Source of the DNA: Lutjanus erythropterus
Taxonomy: Eukaryota; Chordata; Actinopteri; Lutjaniformes; Lutjanidae
Direction: 5' to 3'
Assembly: GCA_020091685.1 (NCBI GenBank)
Contig: CM034603.1
Span: forward strand, 19,238,715-19,302,714
Length of the DNA: 64,000 bases
A model generated the notes under the pieces. The model made no database searches, was not told the origin of the DNA, and was given only the letters and a program-made list of their open reading frames with translations. Shown here in pieces: positions 1 to 14,562 of the stretch. Each line of letters starts with the position of its first letter. Positions within the stretch are counted from its first letter, which is position 1. The translations under genes and the position numbers were made by a program.

Positions 1-599
1 CCCCACTAGTGAGGAACAGATGTTATATAGTCCCCACTTCTATTTCCAAACATGTCTCTGTCTACTGCAGCTCCCTCCATACCTTTAATAAGAATGAGAT
101 GGTAGCAAATGAAGACGGATGGACAGCAGGACATAAAATCAACAATGAATGAATTCATCGAGCGCATGACATTTGAGTTGCGATGTTGACTGTGAAGAGT
201 CCTGTATAGACAGGAACATTGGGCAAATGCTACAACGTTTACTTATCAGTAAAACCAAATCACTCAACGCCCAATGACATTTAATTAGATACTTAATTAA
301 TTACTTTATTGTGAAACGGCCTCAGGCTATGAGGCTTTTTTTGAATTGAGGGTAATTACTTATCATCAAGTATTTATCAGTAAAAATAACCAAACTGTGC
401 AGATGACAGAAAAACTGTGCGGTTGTTTGTAGGGCCTCCAGACATAAAAGAAAAACATTAATCACGAGGTGAACATGGAGACGCAAAGTAAAGCTGCAAT
501 GATTGACAACAATTTTGACTGATAAACCAATGATCTCCTTTATCAACCAAAAACAGCAAACATTCCAGTATCTCAGCTTGAAAGGTTTGCTGTTTTTGT

Positions 600-1500
600 T
601 TTAGATCACTGTAGAGCTTCATAAGTCGATCAACAGAAAGTTAATCAGCAACTATTTTAATAAATGATTAGTTGTTTAAGTAATTTTTTGTTTGAGTCGG
701 TAAAAATGCCAAATATTTGCTTGTTCCAACTTCAAAGAGGATTTGCTGCTTTTCTTTACATTATAATATAATGAACTGAATACCTTCCAGTTTTGAACTG
801 TTTCCGCAATAAAACAAGACAGCTGGAAAATTATGACTGGAGTGGGGCTGTAGCAATTTGTTGATCCAAAGAAAACTAATTGCCAACTCTTTTGAAAATT
901 GATTAATCATTCTAGTCATTTTTCAAGCAAAAATGCCAGACATCTGTTGGTTCCAGCCTCTTGAACGTGAGGATTTACTGCTTCTTTGTCATTTATGAAG
1001 ATGAGGAGTCTTTGGCCACTGGACAAAAGAAACAATCTGAATACTTCACTTAGGGCTCTGGGAGATTGTGATGAGCATTTTTCACAATTTTCTAACATTC
1101 TTTAGACTGAATGATTAACCAATTAATTGTGAAAATAATAAGTAAATTAATCAGTAATGAAAATAATTATTTGGTGTAGCCCTAATGGGCATTACTTACT
1201 ATTCTATGACATTTCATGGCCAAAAAATCAATTGATTGCGTTAATAAAAAATAGGCAGATTAATCAATAATGAAAAAAATCGTTAGTAGCAAATGTATAA
1301 ATATAATTTAACAACTTTAGGTTTTAGGTTTTAAGGTGTTGGTTGGATAAAACGAGGAATACGAAGATACCACTTTGGGCCTCTGTGAAAAGAGGTTGTC
1401 AAGGCCATTATTACTAGCTTTGAACTTAAACAATTAATCTATTGATTGACAAAAAGAAAACTAACAGATTAATTTAAAATGAAAATACCTGCTAGTTGGA
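600..1500. repeat. cluster of three or four TAGGGCTGCAAC-family MITE fragments
   Basis: The best-preserved copy is 844-1184 (GGGGCTGTAGCAATTTG .. GGTGTAGCCCTAA). Partial copies lie at about 612-840 and 1200-1495, sharing internal blocks such as 'caagcaaaaatgccagac' and 'gaggatttactgctt'. Confidence 0.6.
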
Positions 1501-2564
1501 GTTTGTAAGCAAAGAAAGACAGGGGCAGGGGGACAAGATTCACCTTGTCGGAGCTGCGTTGCTCGCTTTTCTTTTTTAGCAAAAAAGATGGAAAGATCAC
1601 AAGAACAACATGAACAAGTGATACTTTAAAACTAATTCCATTGTTTTAGTCTTGTCAGGCACAGGAAAACCAAAGCAAGTAGGACCAAGCCAGGACCGAT
1701 AATAATAATTTGGATTCTGACGTCTAAACCTTTTAATGATGTATCAAAACACAAATAAGAAAATCAAGACTCAGAAACAACCAATAATCAATATAATTTG
1801 AATTAAGGCAAAACTAAGTACGTCACAGAAAAAGATTAAAGGTGTTGTGTGAACGTGACTTTATAAAAAGCAGCGACTAATGAGCTTGGTTTATTTGTCT
1901 CATTTTTTCTCAGTAACCACTTGTCAGGTGCTCTGACTCAGCAGCAGCAACAGGGCTCATTTGAGACGACTCTGGTAGCAACAGGAACCGTAAACAATTT
2001 CATTAACCGGCCCAGGCCTCTGTTAATAGAACAAAAACACACAAACAACATGGAAAAGCACTTTTTGTTTTTAATGTCGCCCTGCCGTGGCGGCCATCTG
2101 AAGGCAGGATATCCAGTTTGTCCGTGACTGGAATAGAAATGATAAACACTGTGCACTCATTGATGGGCAATTACACTGCCTGCTTGACAGGCAAATGACG
2201 CACGCCACAGCCTTGAATCTTCATTTCCTTCCAGGCCTCGGTATCAGGCTAAAATAATGACTACCTCTGTCGCTGACTTTGACTAACTGTTATGACATCA
2301 ACAGCATGTATGTCACATTTATGGCATTAATGCAACATCACACAACCGTCTTGTCTTTTAAATATTTAAATTTTAATGAATGCAGTTGATCTTCCATAGA
2401 GGCCACAGTAGAGTGAATGAGAAATCTGTGTACCTTGAATCTAGCTGAAGGTTTTTGTCTGCATTAATTTTACTCATTGTAAATTTATTTATCAGGTATA
2501 AGGAAGGCACAGTTGGTGATCGTTTTGATTTATGATGTGCGTATCTTTTTTTTTTTTTTTGAAA

Positions 2565-2680
2565 GATTATTTTTTGGTCTTCTTGCCTTTATTTTGGATA
2601 GGGACAGCTGAAGATATGACAGGAAAGGGGGTAGAGAGAGGGGGAATGACACGCAGATTGTGTGGAATAAAAATGACAAA
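2565..2680. repeat. fragment of a widespread fish repeat
   Basis: 'ttgcctttattttggatagg' followed by 'gacaggaaagggggtagaga' and 'gggggaatgacacgca' is a pattern seen repeatedly in spiny-rayed fish DNA. Truncated; class uncertain. Confidence 0.4.
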
Positions 2681-5600
2681 TCACTTCTGTGGACCAGTAA
2701 TAAGAGTGAGACAAGAGCTCCTCTTATAGAAAATATAACTTGAACTTGAATTGAAATTGCAATTTTTTGACAAAAGCAGAGATGCCCTGGCCTACAAATC
2801 TTGTTCTCCAGATGTAAAAACTTGTAATTTGTAAATTGTAATACAAAAATGATTGTTCTAAACTAATAAAACATGTGGAACAAGGTTGCGTGTAACTTGT
2901 GAGAGTAGATAAAAAGAAACATTTTCCTGTGGGTCTGATTAAACCAGCAGTAAAACAGCAGTGAGCTGTTGTAAATCGAACGGCTGTGGTGAGTGAGCGC
3001 ATACAGCGCTGAAGAAACGCCTGTCGGCCCAGCTTTAACAGATGCCTGAAATGTCTGGGATTCCATGGGAATGGCTCCAGTAGCTGAACGGTGAGGGTTC
3101 GCAGGGTGCAGCAGCTCCACAAGACTGAGTGCCAGAGCAGTTAAGTCAGCTCAAAGGAAAGGACTCATGGTGTGTGTGTGTGAGTGTGTGTAGGGGGGTC
3201 TGAGAGCTCTCTGGATTTAGGCTAGTAGAATAGCACTCTGCACACTGAGCCATGAAAAAGAGTAGACTGGGGGAAAAAAAAAAGTGAGTAGATTTTTATG
3301 ACTTATACGCATCTGTCTGATCTTATCCGATTTCTTTTTTTTTTCTTTTTATGGCTGAAACCAAAGTTTGCAAAAGAAATCAGGTCAGACAAGTTGCAAT
3401 TTATACTACAGTAAGTTTACTCACTGGGTTATACAGGTCAGGTCCTTGCACAGGAAAATCAAGCAAAGCTTTTTCTGCTTGTTGTTTTCATGCACTGCAA
3501 TCTATCAAATCGATCTGAGTAGTGGGTAATGCATGTAGCTGGTGTGGGTTTCAAGTTTTGCCTAGTCAAACAAATATCAGCTTCACAACAGCAGCTTTCT
3601 TTTCTTTTTTTTCACAACTCTGTTGAGTGTTTTAAAATTCATCTTGACACCTTTTTTTAATCAATGCTTCATGCCCTGATTTGTTCTTAACAAGTAGTTG
3701 TATGCAACTTTTGTTCTCTCACATTAAAACAATAACAAAAGACATTTGATTGATATGGACGAGGCAATAATAGTGTTTTATTCATGCTATGTTCAGTCAT
3801 GTTCACAACTTCCTTCTTCACTCTCTGATGTATCTGATGTCACCAGTGTTTTCCCAGAAGTTACAGCAACTAGCAACTACCTAGCAATGGCTAGCAGCAA
3901 ATACAGTGTTGAATAAATCTCGAGTAAATTACGGGTTTCTTTGGGTTTGAGGATTGTGGGAATCATTTGACATAAGTCCACAACTCAACAAACTGAAATG
4001 AACTGTCAGTTTCAATCACTGAAATCAAAGGCAGAATTGGCAATTACTTTTTTTCTCTACAATTCTGCCCATTTCCAGCATCTAGTGCACATTCAAAGAA
4101 AAGAATACTACTTTAAAGACAACACAGCATAGCTTACTGGCTGAAGATTTTGCAAATGTAAATGACAGTTGTCAGTGCATAAAATCAATAATGTGTTGAT
4201 CTTTATAAATCAAGACTCAATAGTCTAACGATAGCATAGTTGTCAGAGCAAAAACAATTTAAATTGAACCTTAAAATCTAAATTCAAATTGAATCTTAGA
4301 TTTGAAGAAATGTAGAACCCCTACTGCTAATCTCAATGAACCAACTCCTAAAACCCCATAATGGTAGTGGATGGAAACAGGCATTAGTTCACATTTTTGT
4401 ATTACTCGAAAATTAAGTTAAAATTTGCGATACATTTGGATAGAAACCTGGTTAATGTTTACTTGCTTTTGTGTTAAAATTATTTAAAACATTTGACTAA
4501 AATGTTTATTTTTTTAACATGTGACACACTTTGTGATCCTGGTTCTGAAAAGTCCAACATATGTTTTACTTACTCATAAAAAGGAAGAAGCATTTATCTG
4601 AAGAAAGCCAAAAAAAAAAAAGAAAAAGAAAAAGAAAGACAAACAGCTCACAGACAAGTTGGATATTGTTTTAGACGCTTTTGCACAGTAGAAACAGGGA
4701 ATGGAAAGGAATTCAAACATGCTGCCGGGAATGTAATGTTTCTTTTGGAGGGGTAATCTACTAACGCATGAGAAAATCTATGGCCTTTACCTCGTAAACT
4801 AGCTGGCCGTATGTGCACGTACAGAATATATGGTACTTAAATGACGTGTGGTCTAACGCTATGTGAGGTTGCAGTCCTATAATGAAATCTCAGCAGTCTG
4901 TGTTGAAGAGCTGTGACAGCAATTATATTTTACACACAGCGAGGAAAGGTAAAGTAAGTCTGTCCTCGCTGGTGAATTGAGGACAATTTCATTCATTTCA
5001 TCTGTGTTTACACTTGGCAAGGTTGTACCGTCTTTCACAAGCTTATCTTTCGATTTTCTATCACCTTGGTTTTCGTTTGAACACAATTTCATTAACTTCT
5101 TGCAGCAGTAGAGGGCAAAAATGTGCACAAAGCTATGAATTTAAGCATTAAGGTTTAAAATTATATAGAGGGTACGGGATGAATGGGGGCCATGACAAAA
5201 ATAGAAACAGAAGGAATGATTTATGTGATGGGAGAAGGACAAGGCTGGCTTGGCTTTCAAACACACTTCATGTTTTTAAGGCAGTACCACAGGCAATGAA
5301 TGCATCAGTCCCCCAGGCTGTTGGCTTACAGCAGCCCTCAACATGTCAGAGAGGCATCAAAGAGCAGCGTCCTCACACTGTTGGCAGGTATAAAGTGGCA
5401 TACAGTCAGAGTTCTCAGTGCCAATAATGAACAAAAGTCAAGATAATATAATAACGCTGTAGTTCCTTCAAGTTTTGTCACACCAGGGGTCACTTCCATC
5501 TCAAAATAATAAAGCTTCGTAACAATATCCTCCTATTTCCCCACAGACAACTTTACTAGCAGCTAAGTTTGTCCTCTTTCCTGCCTCGCTGACCTCCACA

Positions 5601-7654
5601 GGTCACCCATCAGTATTTTGGTCTCATAAAAGTGTCCGCCGCTACCGAGGCGGCACCCCAGGCCCCTGTGTCCATTCATAACCTCAGAGAGGAAGCAGAC
5701 AAACAAAGAGAGGAAACAATTGGGAAGAACGCTCCGTGAACTTCTACGACCACCATTGTTCGGAGTGGAAAAGGATCGTGGCGCCAGCTCTCACCGTTGC
5801 GTGTGGGAGCTGCGACAAGGTCGGCGGAGAGGAGAGCTGAGGGTCAACGGTGAGGCGGGACCCATCCACCCACTCACCCCTCCTCACCCCTGTAGTGACC
5901 AGTGACCTCGCTTTTCCTTCTGATACAGGCTGGGTGAATGACTGATGTGTTCATATCCACGATTACACCACAGTGTTACTCTCCTGTTTCCTAGCAGCAA
6001 GACTAAACAATAGCCGTCTGCACACACACACACAGAGGTTATGTCCCTGTGTGATTTATAACCCATGTCTGTGTTGCCGTTACACACACACTGACCCTGA
6101 CAAATCTCCATGTCCATCATGTGACTGGTGGACGGACATATGTGATGTGAGCCAAGATTAAATTTGGAACATCCATATCGAGAGGAGTCCGGCTTCTCAC
6201 CTGACCTGAGTCAAATGTGATTCATAGCAACACTCTAATTGTGACAGCCTGCACAAAACTGACAGAAGCCTCCCTCTGCCCACAGGCTACAGACACACAC
6301 ATGCTACAAGTGTGGAAAAACCAATCAGAGGTTGAGGCTTCTGCTAAGAGCTGCTCTCCTCCTTATGGGAGCTTATTAAATATGTAACAAACCCAAACAC
6401 TGGCGAAAGCTGCTGTGGCAGAGGCTGAGGAGGAGGAGGATGACTAGCCCCCCTTGGGTGTCTCATTTCTGGCAGAGGGTAGATAATTAAGATCACTTTT
6501 AATATTGTGTGTAAAATACGAGCCACCAGGGAAATACATGCCCTTTTATATATCTCTGAGGGCTTGGTGAAAGGCCTGTAACAGAAACTGTTCCTCACAG
6601 ACAACAAACAAGTCGTGTTTGATTACAACAAAGATATTAAAGTGAGGAAGACATTTACAGTGCAATAAACACTACAGAAAATGCAATGTACATTCAATTA
6701 CTACAGTGCAAAATCTAATAATAATAATAATAATATAATAACTCTTAATGCTATAGAAAGTGGATGGAAGGATTAACCAATGAAAATACTTAATTCATTG
6801 AAGTTCATCTAAGTTTTTGCCAAAATTGACACTTTGTAAGTTGATGAGCTTTCTACCTCCTGTGTGTACAATCCACTGTCGCAACAATCATAATTTTATT
6901 TTATAACGTCTCCTAACAGCAGACCTGCAACGACTGGTTCACTAATCAACTAGTTTAGGACTTTGAGACCTGGAAATACCCAGATAACCAGGACACTTTT
7001 CACAGGTTTCACGTATTTAAAAGCTACAAAAAATGTATTAAGAAATTATTATTCTGACAAGTCAGTCTCTTAACACTTCACTCAATAGAGACAGAGGACA
7101 ATCTTCCAGCTTTTGTTGCTGAAACTGGGTGAAAACAAATTGAGAGTTAAAAAAAAAAAACTGCATCACAGAACCTTCATACTGGGGCAGTAACAGGTAG
7201 TAGTTGTGTGCCTACCACTGAGGAGTCCTTGAAAAATGGCTTTCTGCCATTTAAGCAACTAAATTGTATTTAGAAATCCCTAGAGGACTGGTAGTGGTGA
7301 GATCTTCCATATCATGATACTAAGTAATCATAAGTTAAAATGGGTTCAGTTAATTCAAATAGTTTCTTTCATTTGTTCCTTTTACCTCCATCTCCTGAAG
7401 TGCTCCTCATTCTAGGACAAAGTTGAAAAATTACTGTAGAACTGCATAATTTAACAGATGTCATGTTGTCAGAATTTCTTATACTCGTCAAAATGAGAAA
7501 GAAAGTACCATCAGACTTCATTTCATGGCAATCAAACTTGTGTGCATTGATATGACTCAGAAATGCCTTCACATTTTCACTGGCATTTTCCCCAAATTTG
7601 AATAAAAAGAAGATCATTAGATATGCATGGGGCTTTTTTTTTGGTCCATCCCCT

Positions 7655-7850
7655 GTGTGAGTCTGGCCGGGGTCCAATGTTGCATGCATGGCCCAAAAAT
7701 TAGCATCAGCCAAATGCTGGTAAAATGTGCTACTGGCTGGTAGATTTACTTTACAAACTAGCCAAAAAACATCTACCGAATGGCTGGTAAAATTCAATAT
7801 TCAGTAGCCATTTGGCTGCTGGACAAAGAAGTTAATTTTTGACCCTGGTT
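7655..7850. repeat. interspersed repeat with a tggctggta motif
   Basis: Contains 'tgctactggctggtagattt', 'ccgaatggctggtaaaattc' and 'agttaatttttgaccctgg', like a known type of fish repeat. A minus-strand open frame runs through it by chance. Confidence 0.35.
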
Positions 7851-10800
7851 GAACGGCATTCCCCATCTATTTCCTCCCTTGTTTCCTGTCAGATGCCCAC
7901 AAAATGCCCCAGAAATACCAAAAAGAAAACAAAATATGATAAATTAAAGAAAATGTTGATGTACAATCTGTCAGAGTAGTTTGGAAGTGAAAAAAAATTA
8001 TATCCCAGTGGGAAGCCCCTGATTATTTATTGAATCACAGCCAATGTTTTCAGCTGCCAGCCTCTTTCAGGGGTCAAGCAAAGCTGATGTCCTAACAGCC
8101 AAAAAAGCAGTGTCAAAACATAATCCACTGCCAAAACATAATCAAATGCCCATTATCTTCAAATAAGGGTTGGCAAGAAATAGAAATTCATTACAAATAA
8201 ATAGAGTCAACGGAAATATTTTGCTTCATGCCCACTCATAATGTCAAATCAATTTTTTAAAGGAAATAAAGGCTTGTTTTGTTTTGCAACAGATTTAATA
8301 AGCATGTGTTTGTTACAGATGTGAGATATTAAAAACTAGACACAGACGTTTCACAACTACTGATGATTGCCAGTAATATGGTTTTACAAAATACTCCTTC
8401 ATATTTTTTTTTGGAAGAACAATTCAGGCCCTGATACACTGATACAGACACTAACTACAGGATGGACGATTGACAGTTTTTCTCTGTCCTCTACCCGGCT
8501 TCATGCCCCACCCAGAGCATTTCAGAAGTGAAGCATTTTGCCCATCTGATTTTGATGACTTGTTCAGATTGTATTGATTTGGTAATTGTTTTTTTAAACC
8601 AAGGTTAAGTAAGCTAGGTAGCTAAATAGTTCTTTTAGGGGTCTGTTGGTCTATGACCAAGAATCAACATGGCATCTTTTACTTTGAAAACTGACCAAAT
8701 TCTCTATGCCATTCCGGGGTGTGACTTCCTGCCTCCTTCAATCTGTTCTGTGCAGCCTGACACAGCATCATTGCAGAGTGGACAGCTGCTTCTTGGATGC
8801 TTCTGGGGTGCCTCTGAGGCACAGTGTCACGCTTCTGGCGGAATCACAAGCATTGTCTTGAATGGCAACTATCAGCTTTGGTGGCCTCATCGCAGCCAGA
8901 ATGCACCATAGCGCTGGCCAGTGGAATCAAGCAGTTCATGCACGTGATTCAATTCATACTATCTGTATTTGCGCATGTTGCCCTGTACAGTCTACACAGA
9001 AAGTTCACAGAGTCAAATTTTGGGCTGCATGTGGATGTCTGCAAGAAGATTCTCAGACATGGGCTGTTGGCTAAAAATACTCTCACAACTACATGGATGC
9101 AGAATTTAATTTTTAAGACCATAACATTTTAAAAATACTGAGTTAGTACAGGTTTTTCCTAGTTTTGCAATACCAGACAGAGATTTCACCACCCACTGAT
9201 CATCTGTTGATTTCTGAATGCAAAATAGTTGCTTGAACAGTGACAAGAACAGACGATAGCAAACCTACACCGCTTACATTTTTCACACACCTGAAACAAT
9301 ATTCTGTCCTTATTATCCTCAAGAGTAAGCACACTATGTCACAACCACAATATGATGCCTCATCCTAAAAACTCTGGATTGGTTTTAAACTGTCTAATTG
9401 TTGCTAAAAGAACCTCTGCTAACTTATTACATTTTTATGAAAAATAATATTAGGCACACACAGCACTAGTTTCATAAGGCAGCTGTTTAAACCTGTAGCT
9501 AGTGACTAAACTGATGAGATTTGTCAGAATCTGCTTGATTCAATTCAGCAGTTGATTGACTGATCAATCACATGGTACATTCACTTCATATTTTCTGGTG
9601 ATGCAAAAATCATATACCTGACCAGCTGACTACAATCAACAGTATTGACTGGGTCAAATGCCTGAATCTGGATACCATACTTTTCAATAATATGATAACA
9701 ATAACAATTTGTGACAAAGCAATATAAACAACCTTAAAATGCACGGTATTATGTACTAAGTATTGCAGCTCTGGTTGGAAAGCTTTTTTGCATGAATATC
9801 TGACATGTGAGTGTGTTTGTCTGGTATTCATCTTTAATAAAACTCAATAACATATCAAACATAATTAGGTCCAAATTGGAACAAAATTTTCAAGAGTTAA
9901 TTGCAAAGATGAGAACGATGCTTTGCAGGATGATGTCTTCTATTTGCCACTATTACAGCTGTTGACATGTTGTGTGTTTGTGTGTGCTTGTAGCCAAATC
10001 TAATCAGCAGTGGTAATGAGCATCTCCTGCAACCTTGTTTTGCCACTTTGCTGAGCGGACGCACCCAGTTTGGTGTAAAAAGGAGGGGGAAATTAGCAGC
10101 GGCTGCACTGGAAGAAGCTCAAATTACCCCTGTTAGAGAAGCAGGGAAGGGAAATGGGTTGTGACTCCAAACATGGGAGCTAAGCCAAGCCTCGTGGTCC
10201 TGCAGCTTTGTTTTCTGTTGGCGTACAGATGACAGAAAGTGTGTGTGACCTGCAGTCACCTCTGGCACTTAACCACAGCACTTAACCACTGCATTACAGA
10301 ACTTTATGAAGACAGCAACGTCACCATTTTTCAGTTTTCTTTTTATTAAGAGAGTTAAAAGACACCTTTGGGAATTGAAAATAAAATAACAATGACAATT
10401 CTCTATTTGAGTGATATCTACTGTGTGTAAAATAAGGATAAAGGTCATTAGACTTTTATCTCATCTTGTGGTATCAGATCCAGCATCTGTTTGTTTATAC
10501 ACACATTATGTCCCAAATGCCCGTACGGAAATTAGAAAAAGGGCATTTGTGTATTCTGCACCTAGTAGGGTTTATTTAGGCTGGTGTGAAAGCTGTCAAC
10601 TCAACCCTGGTATGACCCAAACAATTGGAACAAAAGGTGGGTCTCGGTCTGTATGAGATTTTTGCACGATAACAACAAATGGATAAATCAGCTGATTCTG
10701 AAATCTGTGCAGGAAGCAATCTCATAATTGATCTGTACAAGCCATGTATATCAAATCATTTAGTAACACATATGTGCTACTGTGCGTGTATTTTCCTTGA

Positions 10801-11177
10801 CTAATAAGTCAAGAGCTGTTGAAACTGTTGTGCTTCTACCCTACTTTGTGCACTTTGTCAGCTCATTTTGTCCATTAAAATGTGTGGAATAAGCTCCCTG
10901 AACTTTACTTTATACAATGTCTCCTTTTCGTCTTTTAGTCATTATTTCCCAATTTGTGGTTGATTTGCTGAATAATGCTTATAATCGTTTTTTCTTTGTA
11001 AGGTCTCTGTGACAGCAAAGAACATAATTATATAAATGAGAACAGAAACACTGGAGTTAGATTTCCCACAAAATCATGAAAACTGTCCAATCAACGAGTT
11101 ACCTGTCAGCAAGGTGCTTGTAAAAAGTCGTCGTACACATAAACCGGACCAGAAGTGAAATTAGGGATGCATAATAT

Positions 11178-11178
11178 G

Positions 11179-11230
<52 letters not shown>
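11178..11230. repeat. TA/TG microsatellite
   Basis: A short TA run followed by 22 TG units (11187-11230), in insr intron 2. Confidence 0.9.
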
Positions 11231-11231
<1 letters not shown>

Positions 11232-13149
11232 ACATATACACATATACATGTACATATATATATGATATATATATGATGGTGTGACATTTGTTAGGCTCTG
11301 GACCAGCCAAACATATTTTCTTACATCTGGAATACATATAGGCCAGGACATCTCTGTAGCATTACAGTACTTCTTTATAAAGCGGTTTTGTCACTCATTT
11401 TTCTTTCTCAAAAAAACTGCAGCTTCTGAGATTTGGGTATTGCACTTGGCCACCACAATACATTATGTTTTTTCCTTGATAGACCAAATGAACAACATAA
11501 AGATGGGAAAACACTTAATCAGAATGGAACTCACTTGGTTACAAAAAAAAAACTTTAAATAAATGTAAAAAATTGGGTAAAGCCAACAGCAGACCAAGAC
11601 CAGAAGGGGGAAAGTAGCTGACTATAGGGACTACAGTAGGTCTATAAAAAGCAGTAAAAGGGTACATCTGAAGAGGATGCTGAATACTTTGCTCTCTGTC
11701 CTGTGGTTCTAGTTCAGGCTTAACAGATCTTTTCATACTTTAGTGAAAGTAGGCAAAAAACCGCAGGGCCCAGACCACACGACCACAGGCCCTGCCCCTG
11801 CCGAATACAGACCCATGACTTGACATCACAGCTTGCCAGTCATCGCCTGGTCTTGATTCAGCGTCATCACACACAATTAGGAAATCATCTGTGTTGTGAG
11901 AGTTTTTAAATAACACTTCTTTCCGGACTTTCACCGCATCACCACAATTTGACAAAAGGCCTTCTGGGCCTGTTCTGTAAAATGTCTTTGTGATGACTAT
12001 GAGCTATCACCTCAAGCTCATTAGTGGGAAACCTATAAAAACACTCCTCAGTGGAGAGGGGAATGAAGAGCTTAATAATGGACCAGAAACTGCATGTAGC
12101 TGCCACACACACCAAACAAACATGAATAAGAGGCTGAAAAGGCAGACGTGTGGATTAAGTCATTCAAAAGGGTTGTTAAACCAATGTACGCAGTGTTGCG
12201 TAATAGAGCGAGCCAAGGTGTTCAGACAGCACCCATGCACAAAATTCTTCTCAGCACTTGAACTTGAACTCTTTGGCAGTGTGAAAAGGGTGGGCCTGTC
12301 ATTTTACAGTAAAAACCAGAACGCAGAGGGGAAGGGCTCATGTCAGCTGGGTGAGCTTAAAGGGCACAATGACAAAAATGTGCCGCGATGTCGAATATCT
12401 TCTTTACCTCCTCCACACAACATGAGCAATGACAACACTACAGTCTGTTGAGAGTAAACATTCAAAGACTAACTGGCGAGGTATTGCATCACATCAGAGC
12501 ACAGTTCAAGCTGCGCTGACACAGAACTTGGCCTACTTAACTAAAACCTAAGCAAATGACACAGCTCGTGACATTTTAAAACTAAAAAGACGGGACACAA
12601 CTAACCTTTGGCAGAAACCTTTAGGCTGCGATTCATTGTTCATTCTGACTTGAACAAAGAACTATTTTTGTTTTAAACAGTGACCCTCATGTGCTTTTAT
12701 TTGGTCCAAGGGGAGAGTTGAAGTCTGTAATGTTAGTCTGGTTGGATGTGTAACAAAAGCAAAGGGGAATGGAAAGAATGATTTGCTGGTGGAAAGTAGC
12801 CGAGAAGAACTACAAAAGGAGCTGCTACTGGTCTTTGGCAAACATTTTTATGACAATAATGAAATAGTAGGGAATTTTAAAGAATTAATCTAATCACAAG
12901 TTTTTTGTGCAGTTTTTCATCTAAAACAAGTATAGCACTTATGCTTTAGTTGTAATGAGTTTTCATCATAACAACATAATGTAGGAAACCATACTGTGAG
13001 AAATATGGGACAAAACTGAGCAGGTTCCATCTACTGATTAAGGCCATGAGATGGGGTTGAACGCAAAATGAGTGGACCTCGATGTAAGACAGATTATGAC
13101 TCAATTGTTTCCTTTAATATGGTGAATTTGTAATCGTATTTGGTAATGT

Positions 13150-13390
13150 CACAGCTGCAACTAAGAATTGTTTTCATTGTTAATTAATCTATTGAGTTTT
13201 TACCCAATTAATGAATGAACCATTTAGTCTGGCTGTAAAAAATGCCTGTTTGGTCAGAGAAGCATTTCAAATACATTTGAAATTTACAATAATATGAAAC
13301 AAATAAAAGTATAAAATGTTCATAACTCTCTTTGAGGTTGAAGCTTGAACCAGAAAATTGACAGTTTGGCTGTAACAATTAATCCATTGT
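13150..13390. repeat. TAGGGCTGCAAC-family MITE, truncated
   Basis: Begins CAGCTGCAACTAAG and contains the recurrent 'tgaaccatttagtctgg' block. Shorter than the full family length. Confidence 0.55.
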
Positions 13391-14013
13391 CAAAACTGTA
13401 AGCACTTGGTGCCATTTACCCTGATCCAGACATCACAAAGCCTCAGTGGGAGTCCTAATATTTCGGTCCAATGATAAAATTTGCTGTAGGAAGAATTTTG
13501 AAAATATGAAATCGCCTGGATGGAAGGCAAGATTCTAAGCAACTTATAAAGGCTGATAAGAAATTAGAGGCAGTAGCAGAGTAACATTAAACAAGATTTC
13601 CTTCAACAAAACCTAGGTTGGAATTGTAAAATTGTACCCAACTGGATTGCTGCCACCACCATTCACCACTCTTTCTATATCAGATTTTATGGATGCTGAA
13701 TAGTTCAGGTTCCCTCTGACACTGGGTGATCAGGGCTAGTTAGTGTTCCTGTTTGTTTGCATGACTCCAGTTCTACCATAAAGAGTCACAATAGGCCTGT
13801 CCACAATTTTAAGATAACTGACAAGCAAACTGTAGGGGATGGCAAGCAACCACCACAACTGCAATGCTCAAGTTTGTTTCTTTTTTCACAAGACAAAGCC
13901 CATCTTATTTTACACTTCAATGCGTGTTAAATGAATGAATCGCTTTTAGCCTTGAATCACAAAAATCAAATGTATGAGATGAGTTAGAAAAGTATAACAA
14001 AAGATTTACTTAC

Positions 14014-14562
14014 TTCTTTGGCAGTGGTTCTGAGTCCAGCAGCGCTCACTGAAGTGTCCGTTGATGGTGGTCGTCTGGCAGGTGGTCTTTCCAATGGCCG
14101 CCCCAGGGCACACGTCCCCACACTCTCTGTCGTTCTTGTTAGCCATGATGTAGTTGTCCTCCACTGAGTCCAGGATTTTGGACCAGTCCAGAGTGGAGAG
14201 ATAGCAGAGATCTGGGTTCTTCTCGATTCTCACGGCTCCCCGGGTGATGTTCATCAAGCTATGGAGGCCGATCTCTCGTAGCTGGAGCATCTCGAACATC
14301 ACTAGAGCGTAGTTGAAGAACAGATTGTTGCCTCGGATCACAGTTAAGTTGGGGAAGAGGTCGCTGAGGCTCTCCAGGCCGTAAACTCTGAAGAGCAACA
14401 GGTAGTCGGTGACCACGATCAGTTTGGGAAAACTGAGGCCCCGGAAATCCTCGGGCTTGGTCCTGAACATGAGTAAGATTTTCAGGTGGCCTTCGATCAC
14501 AGTGCAGTTCTCAAGTGTCTGCAGGTTGGTCACATTGTTCCTGATGTCCTTGCTCGGACAAA
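14014..14562 (-). CDS. insr: insr exon 2: L1 domain and start of the cysteine-rich region
   Basis: A 549-nt exon in phase 1-1, bounded by acceptor TCTTCTCAG (just above 14562) and donor GTAAGT (14013-14008). It encodes the whole L1 domain, the primary insulin-contact face: [49 protein letters not shown] and [20 protein letters not shown]. Four N-glycosylation sequons are visible (NVT, NCT, NLT, NIT), matching the usual INSR positions. It ends in the first Cys-rich motif, [17 protein letters not shown]. It is one codon shorter than I recall for the mammalian exon (552 nt), the missing residue falling in the acidic loop before CGD. The ATG-less frame is open across the whole exon and continues in frame from exon 1. 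Confidence 0.96.

Larger units (their letters stand above)
1..14013 (-). other. insr: insr intron 2 (partial; at least 14.0 kb)
   Basis: Starts at the exon 2 donor and runs off the left edge. I looked for a cysteine-rich exon 3 on the minus strand and saw none. Contents: MITE fragments at 600-1500 and 13150-13390, a truncated fish repeat at 2565-2680, a repeat near 7655-7850 built on a recurring 'tggctggta' motif, a (TAA)n run near 6718-6737, and a TG/TA microsatellite at 11178-11230. The rest is unremarkable AT-rich DNA. Open frames here, including a 153-codon plus-strand frame at 11990-12451 and a 142-codon minus-strand frame at 7369-7797, have no recognisable domain and are not annotated as genes. 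Confidence 0.85.

Noticed and set aside
7369-7797. 142-codon minus-strand open frame
   Set aside because: About half of it translates an interspersed repeat; no protein family recognised.
8669-9132. Overlapping plus-strand frames that might be a retroelement remnant
   Set aside because: No reverse transcriptase, integrase, protease or zinc-knuckle motif visible; frames overlap in different phases.
11990-12451. 153-codon plus-strand open frame in insr intron 2
   Set aside because: No domain, no splice context, biased toward Cys/His/Asn/Lys as in translated non-coding DNA. Antisense to an intron; treated as chance.
14014-14562. Assignment of the receptor exon to IGF1R or INSRR
   Set aside because: Residues diagnostic of INSR ([27 protein letters not shown]) are present, and the IGF1R-type alternatives are not.
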